From positions 1-64,000 of the forward strand of contig DJGV01000001.1 of assembly GCA_002432805.1 (NCBI GenBank): 64,000 nt of DNA. Direction: 5' to 3'. The notes beneath the pieces were generated by a model that saw only the letters and a program-made list of their open reading frames with translations, did not search any database and had not been told where the DNA came from. The translations under genes and the position numbers were made by a program. Origin of the DNA: Fervidobacterium sp. UBA5837. Its GTDB lineage: Bacteria; Thermotogota; Thermotogae; Thermotogales; Fervidobacteriaceae. Below, one piece after another: positions 34,360-43,930 of this stretch (its first letter is position 1; each line of letters starts with the position of its first letter).

Positions 34360-34880
34360 AGTTCGCTTCCCTTTATTTCCTGTATCTTTTCCCCTTCTAC
34401 AAAACGCGCCATGATGTATAGCAAATCAGAAATACGATTTAAGTACTTGATTATTTCGGGACGAATTCTCTCTTCTCTCGATAATGTTACAACCAATCTC
34501 TCCGCCCGTCTAGCGATCGTTCTGCAAACATCTAAATGTGCACTTGCAATTGTCCCTCCGGGAAGTGCAAATGAACTTAGATTCACTAGTTTTTCGTAAT
34601 CATGAATAATATCTGTGAGCTTGTCAATTTCTCCGTCCGATACGAGTCTCACGAAGTTCTCGCCTTTAGCTAATTCAGCAGCTAATCTAAACAGTGTCTT
34701 TTGAATTTCTTCAACAATCTTCTTCTCGTTTTCAGGTAAGTGATGCTTAGCTAGTCCAAGAAAGGAATTCAGCTCGTCGACTGTTCCATAAGTTTGCACT
34801 CTAATGCTGTCTTTCAAAACACGTTCACCATTAGCAAGACTTGTCTCCCCAGAATCGCCTGTTTTAGTTGTAATAGACAC
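34356..34880 (-). CDS. PduO-type ATP:cob(I)alamin adenosyltransferase
   Basis: 174 residues: TKTGDSGETSLANGERVLKDS at the N terminus and YGTVDELNSFLGLA, then LPGGTIASAHLDVCRTIARRAERLV and YLNRISDLLYIMARF, the hallmarks of the PduO/MMAB trimeric family. It attaches adenosine to cob(I)alamin. Its position upstream of hutH suggests supply of coenzyme B12 to a downstream step such as glutamate mutase, which is inference. The GTG is preceded by GGGGGGTGTTTAA. Confidence 0.9.
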   Translation of the reverse strand: MSITTKTGDSGETSLANGERVLKDSIRVQTYGTVDELNSFLGLAKHHLPENEKKIVEEIQKTLFRLAAELAKGENFVRLVSDGEIDKLTDIIHDYEKLVNLSSFALPGGTIASAHLDVCRTIARRAERLVVTLSREERIRPEIIKYLNRISDLLYIMARFVEGEKIQEIKGSEL

Positions 34881-34918
34881 TTAAACACCCCCCATATTCT
34901 CAACATTATCTAAAGAAT

Positions 34919-34947
34919 ATTCTACAACAATTCGAGTCATTATTCAA
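34919..34947 (-). promoter_or_regulatory. promoter of the adenosyltransferase-hutH-chemoreceptor operon
   Basis: On the minus strand TTGAAT (34947-34942), a 17-base spacer and TAGAAT (34924-34919), about 40 bases upstream of the GTG at 34880. Confidence 0.65.
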
Positions 34948-35012
34948 AGACCAACGATGTCAAAAATAGTAAGTATACATTTCTATGGATGTTACAACTA
35001 CGGATTTTAACT

Positions 35013-35558
35013 TCAGTCATCGTTTTTGCAAAACAATCTTGCATAACAGACCATATTCTCGAAATTCCCATTGTTGTTTACGTAACAACGTTTCGTTCCC
35101 TCATATTCAAAACCGTTTTTTTCGACAATTCTTCTCATTGTCTCGTTTCGCTCTAGTGTTTGCACTTGTATTCTAATTGCACCAACTTGTCTTGCCCACT
35201 CTACACCAATTTCAAAGAGCTTGCTTCCAATCCCTTTTCTCTGATATGTGCTCAGTACTTCAAGACCAATTTCAGCAACATGAGCTAGTTTTGCTTTGCT
35301 ATCTGAGAACCATACCCATAATTGCCCGACTATGTTTTTGCTGTCTTCGACAACGACAAAGAGCCTTTTATCATTTCTCATCCAGCTGTCGATCCATAAC
35401 TTCATGCCTTCTAGTGATATCTCCTCTGAAGTTGCCAGAATAGTATCGCAGCACGACGCGACACTCTTTCTCATCTTGTATGCGCTTGTGGAATCATCAA
35501 TTGTAATCTCTCTTATTATGTAATCATTAAAAGTCATTGGCAATGTCACGTTATGCAT
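35013..35558 (-). CDS. GNAT-family N-acetyltransferase
   Basis: 181 residues with the GNAT acetyl-CoA motif A region LEVLSTYQRKGIGSKLFEIGVEWA, preceded by strand VVEDSKNIVGQLWVWF and followed by IQVQTLERNETMRRIVEKNGFEYEGTKR. The substrate (small molecule, peptide N terminus or ribosomal protein) is not visible. I chose the ATG at 35558 because GGGAG sits 5 bases upstream. Confidence 0.85.
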   Translation of the reverse strand: MHNVTLPMTFNDYIIREITIDDSTSAYKMRKSVASCCDTILATSEEISLEGMKLWIDSWMRNDKRLFVVVEDSKNIVGQLWVWFSDSKAKLAHVAEIGLEVLSTYQRKGIGSKLFEIGVEWARQVGAIRIQVQTLERNETMRRIVEKNGFEYEGTKRCYVNNNGNFENMVCYARLFCKNDD

Positions 35559-35615
35559 CACGTCTCCCACTCACAGCACCTAAAACTTCAGATTAATGCC
35601 TAAAATACCTACTCA

Positions 35616-35909
35616 CTAGTTAGCTTTACCATTGTTTGGTCTAAGTTCAACAATCTCAAGGTCTATGTATTCTTTTACGCTTTCCAAGAGCCTTATTGCA
35701 TCTATGACAGTATCTTTTGTAGCTATGACTCGCAGATAGTCACCTTCGAAACTTCTGATGTTCATGATATTATCTTCGGTCTCGAGTATGTAATTCAGCA
35801 TGTGTACATTTTCCCTTTCCATCTTGACAATGATGTCGTACTCAGAAACTTCCAGATGAGGGATTCTATTGTTTTTAACGAATCTACTGCCCTTTTCGTT
35901 CTCACTCAC
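35616..35909 (-). CDS. DUF4911-family protein
   Basis: About 97 residues. The core IIVKMERENVHMLNYILETEDNIMNIRSFEGDYLRVIATKDT matches the DUF4911 pattern, a small alpha/beta protein of unknown function. The GTG at 35909 has GCGGTGAT upstream and overlaps the DtxR-like gene by 8 bases; an ATG at 35942 is possible but lacks a ribosome-binding site. It is probably co-expressed with the regulator upstream. Confidence 0.65.
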   Translation of the reverse strand: MSENEKGSRFVKNNRIPHLEVSEYDIIVKMERENVHMLNYILETEDNIMNIRSFEGDYLRVIATKDTVIDAIRLLESVKEYIDLEIVELRPNNGKAN

Positions 35910-36414
35910 TTTCAAAATCACCGCTTTCCTTTTCTTCTTCATCGTACATTGTTCTTATCTGACATGGTGTGATCTTTTTTCGTGGCTGATGAATAAATTC
36001 TCTAAACTTTTCTACTACTTCCTTTGCCTCGCCTTCTACAAGAAATCTTGCAAAATCGGAAAATCTTCTCACTGTCTTATCACTAAGGTTGAAATATATG
36101 TTCCATGCAGCTTCAACTGCTTCCTTCTCATCCAGAGATAGAATCTCACAGAAGAACATCTTAACAGCGTTTAGATGTGCATTTTCAACAATTGCTAGTC
36201 GCTTTCCTTCTTGAGTAAGTGATATACCACCGCGTCTTTCATAATAAATCAACTTTGCCTCATCGAGCTTTGTCAGGAATTGCTTTGCAGAAGGCATTTT
36301 GACTTTGAGAAAATCAGATACCTTTTTTAACCGAGTCCAACCCATTTCGTTCAAAGTAAGGTAAACTGCTAAGAGATACTTCCTCTCTGTCGAACCTATC
36401 GTTTGGGTCTCCAT
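35902..36414 (-). CDS. DtxR/MntR-like transcription regulator lacking metal ligands
   Basis: 170 residues. An N-terminal winged helix (STERKYLLAVYLTLNEMGWTRLKKVSDFLKVKMPSAKQFLTKLDEAKLI) matches DtxR-type DNA-binding domains. The dimerisation region AHLNAVKMFFCEILSLDEKEAVEAAWNIYFNLSDKTVRRF aligns without gaps to DtxR/MntR by eye, but positions corresponding to the metal ligands His98, Cys102, Glu105 and His106 are Val, Trp, Tyr and Phe. It may respond to another signal. The start at ATG 36414 is preferred to the TTG one codon earlier. Confidence 0.65.
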   Translation of the reverse strand: METQTIGSTERKYLLAVYLTLNEMGWTRLKKVSDFLKVKMPSAKQFLTKLDEAKLIYYERRGGISLTQEGKRLAIVENAHLNAVKMFFCEILSLDEKEAVEAAWNIYFNLSDKTVRRFSDFARFLVEGEAKEVVEKFREFIHQPRKKITPCQIRTMYDEEEKESGDFESE

Positions 36415-36468
36415 CAACGATCACATCCTTCCATTTTTTGTTTCCTTTCATAACATCAATTCACAACA

Positions 36469-38163
36469 TCAATATCTAAATGCACTTCTACCAATGAATT
36501 CCCTGATTATGGATGTTCTGGGTATATCTTCTATGTTGGTTATAGGTATGAAATAATCTAGAATTTTCAGCAATCTGTTTGCTTCGGTTGACTCTGGAAT
36601 ATTGTCTGGAACTACTGCTAGAAGTGGTTCAGCGTATGTTTTCAATACTGGCAATTCGTATATGAGTGCACTGTTGAACATTGCATCTGCATTCTCTTGA
36701 TATGGGAATATATTTTTCTCCTCACCTCTTCTAACACTGTCCCACATCTGCAACGTTGACAATGCATCATGCGCTCTGAATTTGCTGTCTCTAACCATTC
36801 TTCTGAAAAGTCTTACATCTGTTGTATGTAATCTGTTCACGTTGTCTAAGTTTAATTGTGCCAACGCGCTTGCATATATCTTAAATTTCAAGTTTTCCTT
36901 TACCAATTCCGTTAGTTGGGGATTCAATCCATGTATTCCTTCGACAATGATTACTTGATCTTTGTCTATCTTCAATCTTGAGCCACGTACTCTCTTGCCA
37001 ACCACGAAATCGAATTTTGGTATTTCTACCTCTTTGCCTTTGAACAAGTCCACCAGGTTTTCGTTGAATAGTTCAACATCTATTGCTTCCAATGCTTCAA
37101 AATCATAATTTCCATTCACGTCTCTTGGTGTCTTTTCTCTGTCTACAAAATAGTCATCCAAAGAGATTGTTATCGGTCTAAAACCACTTGCCTTCAGTTG
37201 AATCATCAGTCTTTTAGAGAACGTCGTTTTTCCACTCGATGATGGTCCTGCAATCAAAACAAGCCTGACACTCTTCCTCTTTTTGATTTCTTCTGAAATC
37301 ATCGCAATACGCTTTTCATGCAACGCTTCAGTAAGGATTATCAAATCATTTACTGATCTCTCGCCTTTCGATATGACTTCATTCAAATCGCCGACATTAT
37401 CGATATCCATGATTTCCAACCAGCGGGAGTATTCCAAAAATATACCAGAAAGCTTTGGTAGTGGTTTAAAATCAGGAACGACAACTTGACCATCCACGAC
37501 TCTTGGAAGAAGCATTACAAAACCTTGACCATATTTAACTATCTTGAACCATTTAAGATAACCAGTACTCGGGGGCATATATCCATAGAAGTAATCGAAA
37601 TGATTGTCAGCCTCGTACACTTTGACTGTTTTTTTCTTCCTATATTTCAGAAGCTTTACCTTATCGTACATTCCAGTATTTCCAAATAATCCAATAGCCT
37701 CGCTCTTGAGTAATTCACTCTTTTTGAATTTGTAGTCTTTTTCAATCCATCTGTTCATCTCAGCAATTATGTTCTCCATATCGCCGATACCAAGTTCAAC
37801 TATTTTCCCATTTTTTCCGTTTTCTCTTATCTCACAATATACGCCGTGACCTATCGAATGAAGCACTTTTATAGTACGATTCTTGTAAAGCTTTCTCACC
37901 GTAGCGTGCAATATGAAGAAAAGTCCACGTTGATATATGCTCAATCCATCTTGTGAGTCTAAAGTTATGAATGAAACCTCGCCAGAACGTGTTATCGGTC
38001 TGAAGAGTTCAACTATAGAATTGTTCAGCCGAGCCCCTAAAATGATTTTCCCGATCTTTTCTTGGCAAGCCTTCGCAATTTCCTCAAGTGTTCCACCAAA
38101 AGGTATTTCGTATTCTTCAGATTCTATTCGTATTTTCAAGTTTTCTTTCTTTTCTATCTCCAT
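36469..38163 (-). CDS. TGS-domain uridine kinase-like protein
   Basis: About 564 residues from the ATG at 38163 (a longer frame from a TTG at 38241 is open, without a ribosome-binding site). A TGS-like N terminus (~1-60) is followed by a ThrRS-editing-like region with HSIGHG. A C-terminal kinase domain has Walker A GPSSSGKTTF (~306-315), then SLDDYFVDREKTPRDVNG and IIVEGIHGLNP. It resembles the Thermotoga uridine kinase-related protein. It probably phosphorylates a nucleoside; the substrate is not certain. Confidence 0.75.
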   Translation of the reverse strand: MEIEKKENLKIRIESEEYEIPFGGTLEEIAKACQEKIGKIILGARLNNSIVELFRPITRSGEVSFITLDSQDGLSIYQRGLFFILHATVRKLYKNRTIKVLHSIGHGVYCEIRENGKNGKIVELGIGDMENIIAEMNRWIEKDYKFKKSELLKSEAIGLFGNTGMYDKVKLLKYRKKKTVKVYEADNHFDYFYGYMPPSTGYLKWFKIVKYGQGFVMLLPRVVDGQVVVPDFKPLPKLSGIFLEYSRWLEIMDIDNVGDLNEVISKGERSVNDLIILTEALHEKRIAMISEEIKKRKSVRLVLIAGPSSSGKTTFSKRLMIQLKASGFRPITISLDDYFVDREKTPRDVNGNYDFEALEAIDVELFNENLVDLFKGKEVEIPKFDFVVGKRVRGSRLKIDKDQVIIVEGIHGLNPQLTELVKENLKFKIYASALAQLNLDNVNRLHTTDVRLFRRMVRDSKFRAHDALSTLQMWDSVRRGEEKNIFPYQENADAMFNSALIYELPVLKTYAEPLLAVVPDNIPESTEANRLLKILDYFIPITNIEDIPRTSIIREFIGRSAFRY

Positions 38164-38248
38164 AATTTGCGAGCTCAAAATGGTAAGCTCTTCTCCCCTT
38201 TCAAATATTCTGGAATATTCCCAAGTATGAAGTACACTCAAACAGTTC

Positions 38249-38278
38249 AGGACATATATATATCAACTTCAGTGTCAA
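38249..38278 (-). promoter_or_regulatory. candidate promoter upstream of the TGS-kinase
   Basis: TTGACA on the minus strand (38278-38273) is followed by a TA-rich tract with possible -10 boxes at 14-16 base spacing (TATATG or TATGTC). The choice of -10 is unclear. Confidence 0.4.
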
Positions 38279-38317
38279 AAATGCCGTGGTAACAAACTAC
38301 CGATTTAGTTATTTTAA

Positions 38318-39709
38318 CTATATCTTCCAAGATATTTCGTAAGTATTGGGATCAACATGCACGTAGTGAATATGAACCTCTACTTTGAAGAGTTTTTTTA
38401 ATTCCTCTTTCTCAACAAAATTCTTGAATTCTGGATGCATTTTAATAATTACTTCTTTGGCCCCAGTTGGTTTCTTTTCAACTTCCTTTCTTAGTTTCTC
38501 AAGAACGATCTTTGGATTTAAGACCCGCCCTTTGCCTTCACAAGCAGGGCATACGTAGGTGAACTTTTCATCCAATGACTTGCTAGTTCTCTTGCGAGCC
38601 ATCTCAAGGAGTCCAAGATGTGTAAAACCATATATCTCAACTCTGTTCCTATCCCTGAGAATCTCTGACTTAACGGTCTTCAAAATCTGTTCCTTGCTTT
38701 TTTCATCTTTCATATCTATAAAATCTATTATGACGATACCACCGATATTTCTCAGTCTCAAAATTCTACAAATTTCCCTTGCCGCCTCCAGATTTATCTC
38801 TTCAGAAAGCTGTTCGTGACTTTCGGTAGCAATGTAATGACTTGAATTTACGTCTATCACAGTCATAGCCTCTGCCTTGTCTATAACAATCTCTCCACCA
38901 GATGGCAATGTCATTTTTCTTTTAAGTACTTCTCTCAATTTCTCGTCTATTTCGAAATTCTCAAATACATCCTCACTTATTACTTTTATAGTTGCTTTTT
39001 GATGGAATCTTCTGATAATTTCTCTATGATTTTCGTCATTGGTCACTACCTCAGCAACTTCAGATCTGAGAAATTCTCTTATTATGAATTCATCACTATC
39101 GGATTCTTTGTAAAGTAGTTTAGGTTTTCTTGCCTTCTTGAAATTGTTCACAATCTCCTTCCATTTACCATACAAATTCTCCATTTCATTGTATATGAAC
39201 TCTTCACTTATTTCAGCTGCAGCCGTTCTTATGATGAGACCAGTATTATATTTTTCCTTGAGTAGTCTCCCGATCTTCTTCAATCTCTCTCTGTCTTCTT
39301 CGCTCAAAATTTTTCTGGAAATACCAACAGATCTCGAAAATGGCAGGAGTACCACATATCGTCCGGCTATACCTATATTGGTAGTTATTTGTGGTCCCTT
39401 TGTACCTACACTTTCCTTTTTTATTTGTACGAGTACTTTTTGACCCTCTTGAAGTTTCTTTATCGAGAAATAATCCAGATAATCTTGCTTTATATCTCTC
39501 ATCCTTAAAAATGCATTTTCTCCATTTGGCAACTTAACAAAGGCAGCTTCTAAAGCTGGAATGAACTTTTCTATCTTTCCCAAGTAAATACTTCCAGCAA
39601 TACTCTCTTCCTCTTCTTCTCCCAGATAAACTTCAATTAATTTGTCATTTTCAAGTAAAGCTGCCCTTGTTTCTTTAGATTCGGAAGTCTTGTTCAGTAG
39701 CAATAACAT
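38318..39709 (-). CDS. rng: RNase E/G-family endoribonuclease
   Basis: 463 residues. An N-terminal S1-like region (IAGSIYLGKIEKFIPALEAAFVKL) is followed by the catalytic core with VIDVNSSHY, NIGGIVIIDFIDMK (active-site Asp residues) and the zinc-link motif CPACEGKGR. The length matches RNase G rather than RNase E, and there is no degradosome scaffold tail. It makes single-strand cuts in RNA processing and decay. The ATG has AGGTGAAAA upstream. Confidence 0.92.
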   Translation of the reverse strand: MLLLLNKTSESKETRAALLENDKLIEVYLGEEEEESIAGSIYLGKIEKFIPALEAAFVKLPNGENAFLRMRDIKQDYLDYFSIKKLQEGQKVLVQIKKESVGTKGPQITTNIGIAGRYVVLLPFSRSVGISRKILSEEDRERLKKIGRLLKEKYNTGLIIRTAAAEISEEFIYNEMENLYGKWKEIVNNFKKARKPKLLYKESDSDEFIIREFLRSEVAEVVTNDENHREIIRRFHQKATIKVISEDVFENFEIDEKLREVLKRKMTLPSGGEIVIDKAEAMTVIDVNSSHYIATESHEQLSEEINLEAAREICRILRLRNIGGIVIIDFIDMKDEKSKEQILKTVKSEILRDRNRVEIYGFTHLGLLEMARKRTSKSLDEKFTYVCPACEGKGRVLNPKIVLEKLRKEVEKKPTGAKEVIIKMHPEFKNFVEKEELKKLFKVEVHIHYVHVDPNTYEISWKI

Positions 39710-39726
39710 TTTTCACCTCGAAAAAA

Positions 39727-40947
39727 TTAGAATTCATTAAGATATTCTTCTTGCTCTTTCGTCAAAGTATCTATAGATATTCCAAGAGACTCAAGTTTGA
39801 GCAATGCAACCTTTCTATCAAGTTCTTCAGGATAACTGTAGACTTTGTTGGAAAGCCTTTCATGATTTTGTGCAAGGTACAGTATCGAAAGAGTTTGCAA
39901 GGCAAAAGATATATCCATTATTTCAACAGGATGCCCATCTCCAGCTGCAAGGTTTAGTAATCTTCCGAGGCCAATGACGTATATGTCTTTTTCATTTATC
40001 TTATAGCATGTCACATTTTTTCTTATTTCGTAACTTTGATTTGCCATCTTTTCTATCTTATCCATCGGTACCTCAACATTGAAATGTCCTGCATTTGCAA
40101 GTACGACACCATCTTTGAGATTTTTGATAACTTCCTCAGACAGTATATCCTTAACTCCAGTTGCCGTTACTATGAAGTCAGCTTTCGGTGCAAGTTCTCC
40201 TATTCTGCCGACTTCAAATCCATCCATGACAGCTTCGATGGCTTTTATCGGATCTACTTCAGTAACCATGACCTTTGCGCCAAGGCCATGAGCACGCATT
40301 GCTATACCTCTACCACACCATCCATATCCTGCGACAAGGAAGTTCTTTCCCGCGACAAGCAAATTAGTATTTCTCATAATCGAATCCAAAGTAGACTGCC
40401 CGGTGCCATACCTATTGTCGAACATGAATTTCATTTTAGCATTGTTAACAGCTATAGCTGGAACACGCAGTATGCCGCTCTTTTCGAGATTCTCTAACCT
40501 TCTCACGCCGGTTGTAGTTTCCTCTGAAACGCCCTTAAGCTTCTTCAGTACGTCTTTTCTCTCCATATGTGCCAAAACAGTTAGGTCAGCACCGTCATCT
40601 AAGATCAGATCCGGTTCATAATTTAGAACTTCGTGCAAAAACAAAAAATACTCTTCCTCGCTTGTTGTCCTCTTAGCATGAACTGCTATACCGAAATCTT
40701 TCAACGCTTCTGCCACATCGTCTTGGGTAGACAATGGATTTGAGCCAGTAATAACAACATCTGCACCAAGTCTCTTTAATGTAACAGCCAAATATGCTGT
40801 TTTAGCCTCTAAGTGTATCGACATCGCAACTCTTAGACCTTCCAATGAGTGTCCTGATTTTTGTATTGTGTTCAATAATTTCATGTGTTTTGAAACCCAT
40901 TCAATTTTTTGATGACCTGATTTTTTTAATTCATCCACATTTCCCAT
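39727..40947 (-). CDS. ahcY: S-adenosylhomocysteine hydrolase (short Thermotoga-type)
   Basis: 406 residues with the SAHase motifs SIHLEAKTAYLA, DDGADLT, VNNAKMKFMFDNRYGTGQST, the NAD-binding VAGYGWCGRGIAMRAHGLGAKV and GHFNVEV. The length of about 400 matches the shorter hyperthermophile form. It hydrolyses S-adenosylhomocysteine to adenosine and homocysteine, recycling the product of AdoMet methylation. AAAGGAGAGAGAGAAC precedes the ATG. Confidence 0.96.
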   Translation of the reverse strand: MGNVDELKKSGHQKIEWVSKHMKLLNTIQKSGHSLEGLRVAMSIHLEAKTAYLAVTLKRLGADVVITGSNPLSTQDDVAEALKDFGIAVHAKRTTSEEEYFLFLHEVLNYEPDLILDDGADLTVLAHMERKDVLKKLKGVSEETTTGVRRLENLEKSGILRVPAIAVNNAKMKFMFDNRYGTGQSTLDSIMRNTNLLVAGKNFLVAGYGWCGRGIAMRAHGLGAKVMVTEVDPIKAIEAVMDGFEVGRIGELAPKADFIVTATGVKDILSEEVIKNLKDGVVLANAGHFNVEVPMDKIEKMANQSYEIRKNVTCYKINEKDIYVIGLGRLLNLAAGDGHPVEIMDISFALQTLSILYLAQNHERLSNKVYSYPEELDRKVALLKLESLGISIDTLTKEQEEYLNEF

Positions 40948-41022
40948 GTTCTCTCTCTCCTTTTTTGCAGTAATTCATAACATTTTCGATGAGGCAACTG
41001 CTACGTTCAAATCACAAAAGCA

Positions 41023-42189
41023 CTACTTACTTACCGCTACAGGTATTTCCTTCTTTATTGTAGACTTTCCAGAATAAGCTTGTACTATCATTGTATAAAC
41101 ACCCGCCTGATCAAAATTTAGCCTTTCGAGCTTTGTGATAAGGTATCTACCAAAGGGTATTAAGAAAACTCTCCTATTCCCAATCTCAAAATTGTAACCT
41201 ATTGCTGGAATGCTTATCTGTATTTTATCTACTTTTAGAAATCTATTTTCCTTAATCTTATTTACGATGTACAGATTGATGTTTGCATCTTTATCAACTA
41301 CAACTACATCTTGAGCTTCGATGACGAAATCAACATTTGAAACACTACCTTCAGTTTTTTCGGTAACGGGTATTATCCCCTTGACCTCTTTAATACTTCC
41401 GTCTTTTAAATATACAGATGCAGAACTTTCTTGTTGGCCCACTTTGATAGCTTTAAACTTGCGTGCTGATTTTATAACATACGATTCCCCAGACAACAAA
41501 ACAATTTGTTGATTGAAGTTTTCAGTAATACGTTCTTCATCGAGTGTCCACTCTATTTTCTCTATATCGAACGTTTGCTTTCTTGAGGTACTATTTATGA
41601 TTGCAACTCCTGGACTGATTTCTTCACCAAGTGTGTAAAATGGGTCACTTACTAAGATGTATGATATTTCCTCCTTATACGTAAAAGTTCTAGAAGTTTC
41701 AACTTGTCGACCGTTTATCTTGCACTTCACATATATCGTATAGTCACTTGGGGTGAGATTGACTAATGAAACCTCTCTTTCAACATCGTAAACAAGCCTC
41801 TTACCTAAGCTAGAAACGCTTCCTTCAACGGTATTAGGAAATGAATATTCGTACACTGTGGTTGAATCAGAGTATATTTTCAAATAGAACTCACTGATGG
41901 TAAAATCTTTATCCGTCCGTTTGGTGTTTACAATGTACACTTTAGCTCCCACTTTATCTGGAGATATGTATTCCAACTTTTTCAATTCAATCACAATTTG
42001 TAAGTTTTCAACTATGCTTGAATAAGTTTCAGGAGAGGAAGTTTTCAAAAAGAAGAGTAATGCAAAGACTGCAAGAACCATCATTATATTCAAAAAAAGG
42101 AATCTAAAACTCCTCTTTCTCATCTGGCCATACTTTTCGGATATTTCTCTTTCCTTCTCTTCGCGAAACTTTTTCGGATCGAAAGGCAA
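41023..42189 (-). CDS. single-pass membrane protein downstream of pilB, beta-rich ectodomain
   Basis: 388 residues. A short charged N terminus is followed by one hydrophobic helix (~30-47, FLFLNIMMVLAVFALLFFL) and a long beta-strand-rich domain with conserved-looking IVNTKRTDKDF and Asn/Thr-rich strands, without Cys. No family is recognised. The TTG at 42189 follows GAGGAGGAGTAAGTC and is 3 bases from the pilB stop, so it is co-translated and may belong to the pilus or secretion machinery. Confidence 0.6.
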   Translation of the reverse strand: MPFDPKKFREEKEREISEKYGQMRKRSFRFLFLNIMMVLAVFALLFFLKTSSPETYSSIVENLQIVIELKKLEYISPDKVGAKVYIVNTKRTDKDFTISEFYLKIYSDSTTVYEYSFPNTVEGSVSSLGKRLVYDVEREVSLVNLTPSDYTIYVKCKINGRQVETSRTFTYKEEISYILVSDPFYTLGEEISPGVAIINSTSRKQTFDIEKIEWTLDEERITENFNQQIVLLSGESYVIKSARKFKAIKVGQQESSASVYLKDGSIKEVKGIIPVTEKTEGSVSNVDFVIEAQDVVVVDKDANINLYIVNKIKENRFLKVDKIQISIPAIGYNFEIGNRRVFLIPFGRYLITKLERLNFDQAGVYTMIVQAYSGKSTIKKEIPVAVSK

Positions 42190-42192
42190 GAC

Positions 42193-43893
42193 TTACTCCT
42201 CCTCTTCTTCACCGACAGTTGCAAGGATTTCTTCGACGGTGGTCTCTCCGTTGAGAACCTTGTAAAGTCCATCTTGGAACATTGTAACCATACCGTGTTG
42301 TTTAGCGACCCTTTCTATCTCAGTTGTCGTGGTACCCCTTTGAATCAGCTTTCTAATTTCGTCGTTTATCATCAGTACTTCGACAACTGCAGTTCTGCCC
42401 TTGTACCCAGTGTTATTGCATTCTTGACAACCTTTACCTACATATTGGACAAGTTTCATATCTGGAAAATATTTTTTTGCCCTTTCAGCAAATTTGGGTG
42501 GAAATTCAGTTTCAGCTTTGCACTTTTGACAAACCTTTCTAACAAGTCTTTGCCCCATTATTCCTATCAGTGACGCCGATATCAAAGATGGTTCAACGCC
42601 CATGTTCACAAGTCTATCAACGGCACCGGCAGCGGTGTTGGTATGCAACGTTGACAAGACCAAGTGCCCTGTCAGGGATGCTTCAACGGCAAGTTGTGCT
42701 GTTTCTCTATCACGTACCTCACCAACCATTATGATATCAGGGTCTTGCCTCAAGAAAGATCTCAGATATTTCGCAAATGTCAGACCGATTTCAGTGTTGA
42801 CTTGGCACTGTGTTATTCCTTCAACCGTATACTCTACAGGATCTTCCGCAGTTATTATATTAACATTGTCTGAGTTCAACGAGTTTATCATAGCAACGAG
42901 TGTTGTTGACTTACCACTTCCAGTCGGTCCGGTGACAAGTATTATTCCGTAAGGATGCTCTATCAACTTTTGCGTTCTTTCATAATTGTACGCTGAATAA
43001 CCTAAGTCTTCGAGTTTCTTCTTTGAGGATGATACCTTTAGAAGTCTCATAACTATCTTTTCTCCATTCACTGAAGGCATTGTAGAAACACGTAAATCAT
43101 ACTGCTCATCACCTTTTTTTATGAAAAACTTGCCGTCTTGTGGCATTCTACGTTCCACAATATCAAGCCCGGCTAGTATTTTTATACGGGAGACTACCGC
43201 AGCATGTAAATTTCTCGGATATTCTGTTATCTTTCTCAATACACCGTCTATCCTATACCTTACGATAACATTCTTTCGTTGTGGTTCTATATGAATATCG
43301 CTTGCCTCAAGTTCTACGGCATGGTCAACTATATTAGATACAAGTCTTACAACAGGCGTTTCTTCTTCCATTGATATTTGTTCTTCAGGGACCTCTTTTG
43401 GTTGTTCTTGTATCGTAATTTCTCCCATCTTTTCAGAGAACGCATCCGCAGAAAGGCCATGGATTACATTATTGTACATAGTTTCAAAAAGATTCGGTGG
43501 CATCAAACAAAAGTCTACATCTTTTCCCATCCTAAATTTTAATCTTCTCTTTATAACCGGTATATCGTAAACATTATCGATACCAAGAAATATCTTCCCA
43601 TCTTTTTCATCTATTGGAACTATTCTAAGCTCGTTCAAGATATCTTTTGGGAAATTTTTGTAGAATTCCTCATTTACTTTTACTTCACCAATACATGCAC
43701 GTACTTCGTATTGTTCGGCAAGAACTTTTACGATATCATCCCAAGTACAATAACCCATTTGTACCAATAATTCTCCCAAGGGACGTTTAGCTTCTTTCTG
43801 GAGTTCCAAAGTCTTTTCTAACTCATATTGAGTTATTACACCTCGTTCTATGAGTATGTCACCAAGTTTCTTAGGTTTCTTTTCAGCGTCCAA
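42193..43893 (-). CDS. pilB: PilB/GspE-type assembly ATPase
   Basis: 566 residues. An N-terminal MshEN domain (KKLGDILIERGVITQYELEKTLELQ) precedes the ATPase core, with Walker A GPTGSGKST (~322), Asp box LRSFLRQDPDIIMVGEVRD, HLVLSTLHTN and a tetracysteine zinc motif (CQKCKAE ... CQECNNTGYKGR). It powers type IV pilus extension or type II secretion. I preferred the TTG at 43893, 8 bases after GGAGG, over a codon 27 bases earlier. Confidence 0.95.
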   Translation of the reverse strand: MDAEKKPKKLGDILIERGVITQYELEKTLELQKEAKRPLGELLVQMGYCTWDDIVKVLAEQYEVRACIGEVKVNEEFYKNFPKDILNELRIVPIDEKDGKIFLGIDNVYDIPVIKRRLKFRMGKDVDFCLMPPNLFETMYNNVIHGLSADAFSEKMGEITIQEQPKEVPEEQISMEEETPVVRLVSNIVDHAVELEASDIHIEPQRKNVIVRYRIDGVLRKITEYPRNLHAAVVSRIKILAGLDIVERRMPQDGKFFIKKGDEQYDLRVSTMPSVNGEKIVMRLLKVSSSKKKLEDLGYSAYNYERTQKLIEHPYGIILVTGPTGSGKSTTLVAMINSLNSDNVNIITAEDPVEYTVEGITQCQVNTEIGLTFAKYLRSFLRQDPDIIMVGEVRDRETAQLAVEASLTGHLVLSTLHTNTAAGAVDRLVNMGVEPSLISASLIGIMGQRLVRKVCQKCKAETEFPPKFAERAKKYFPDMKLVQYVGKGCQECNNTGYKGRTAVVEVLMINDEIRKLIQRGTTTTEIERVAKQHGMVTMFQDGLYKVLNGETTVEEILATVGEEEEE

Positions 43894-43930
43894 AACCTTC
43901 CCCTCCACAGCAAAAATCAAAAATGCCTAA

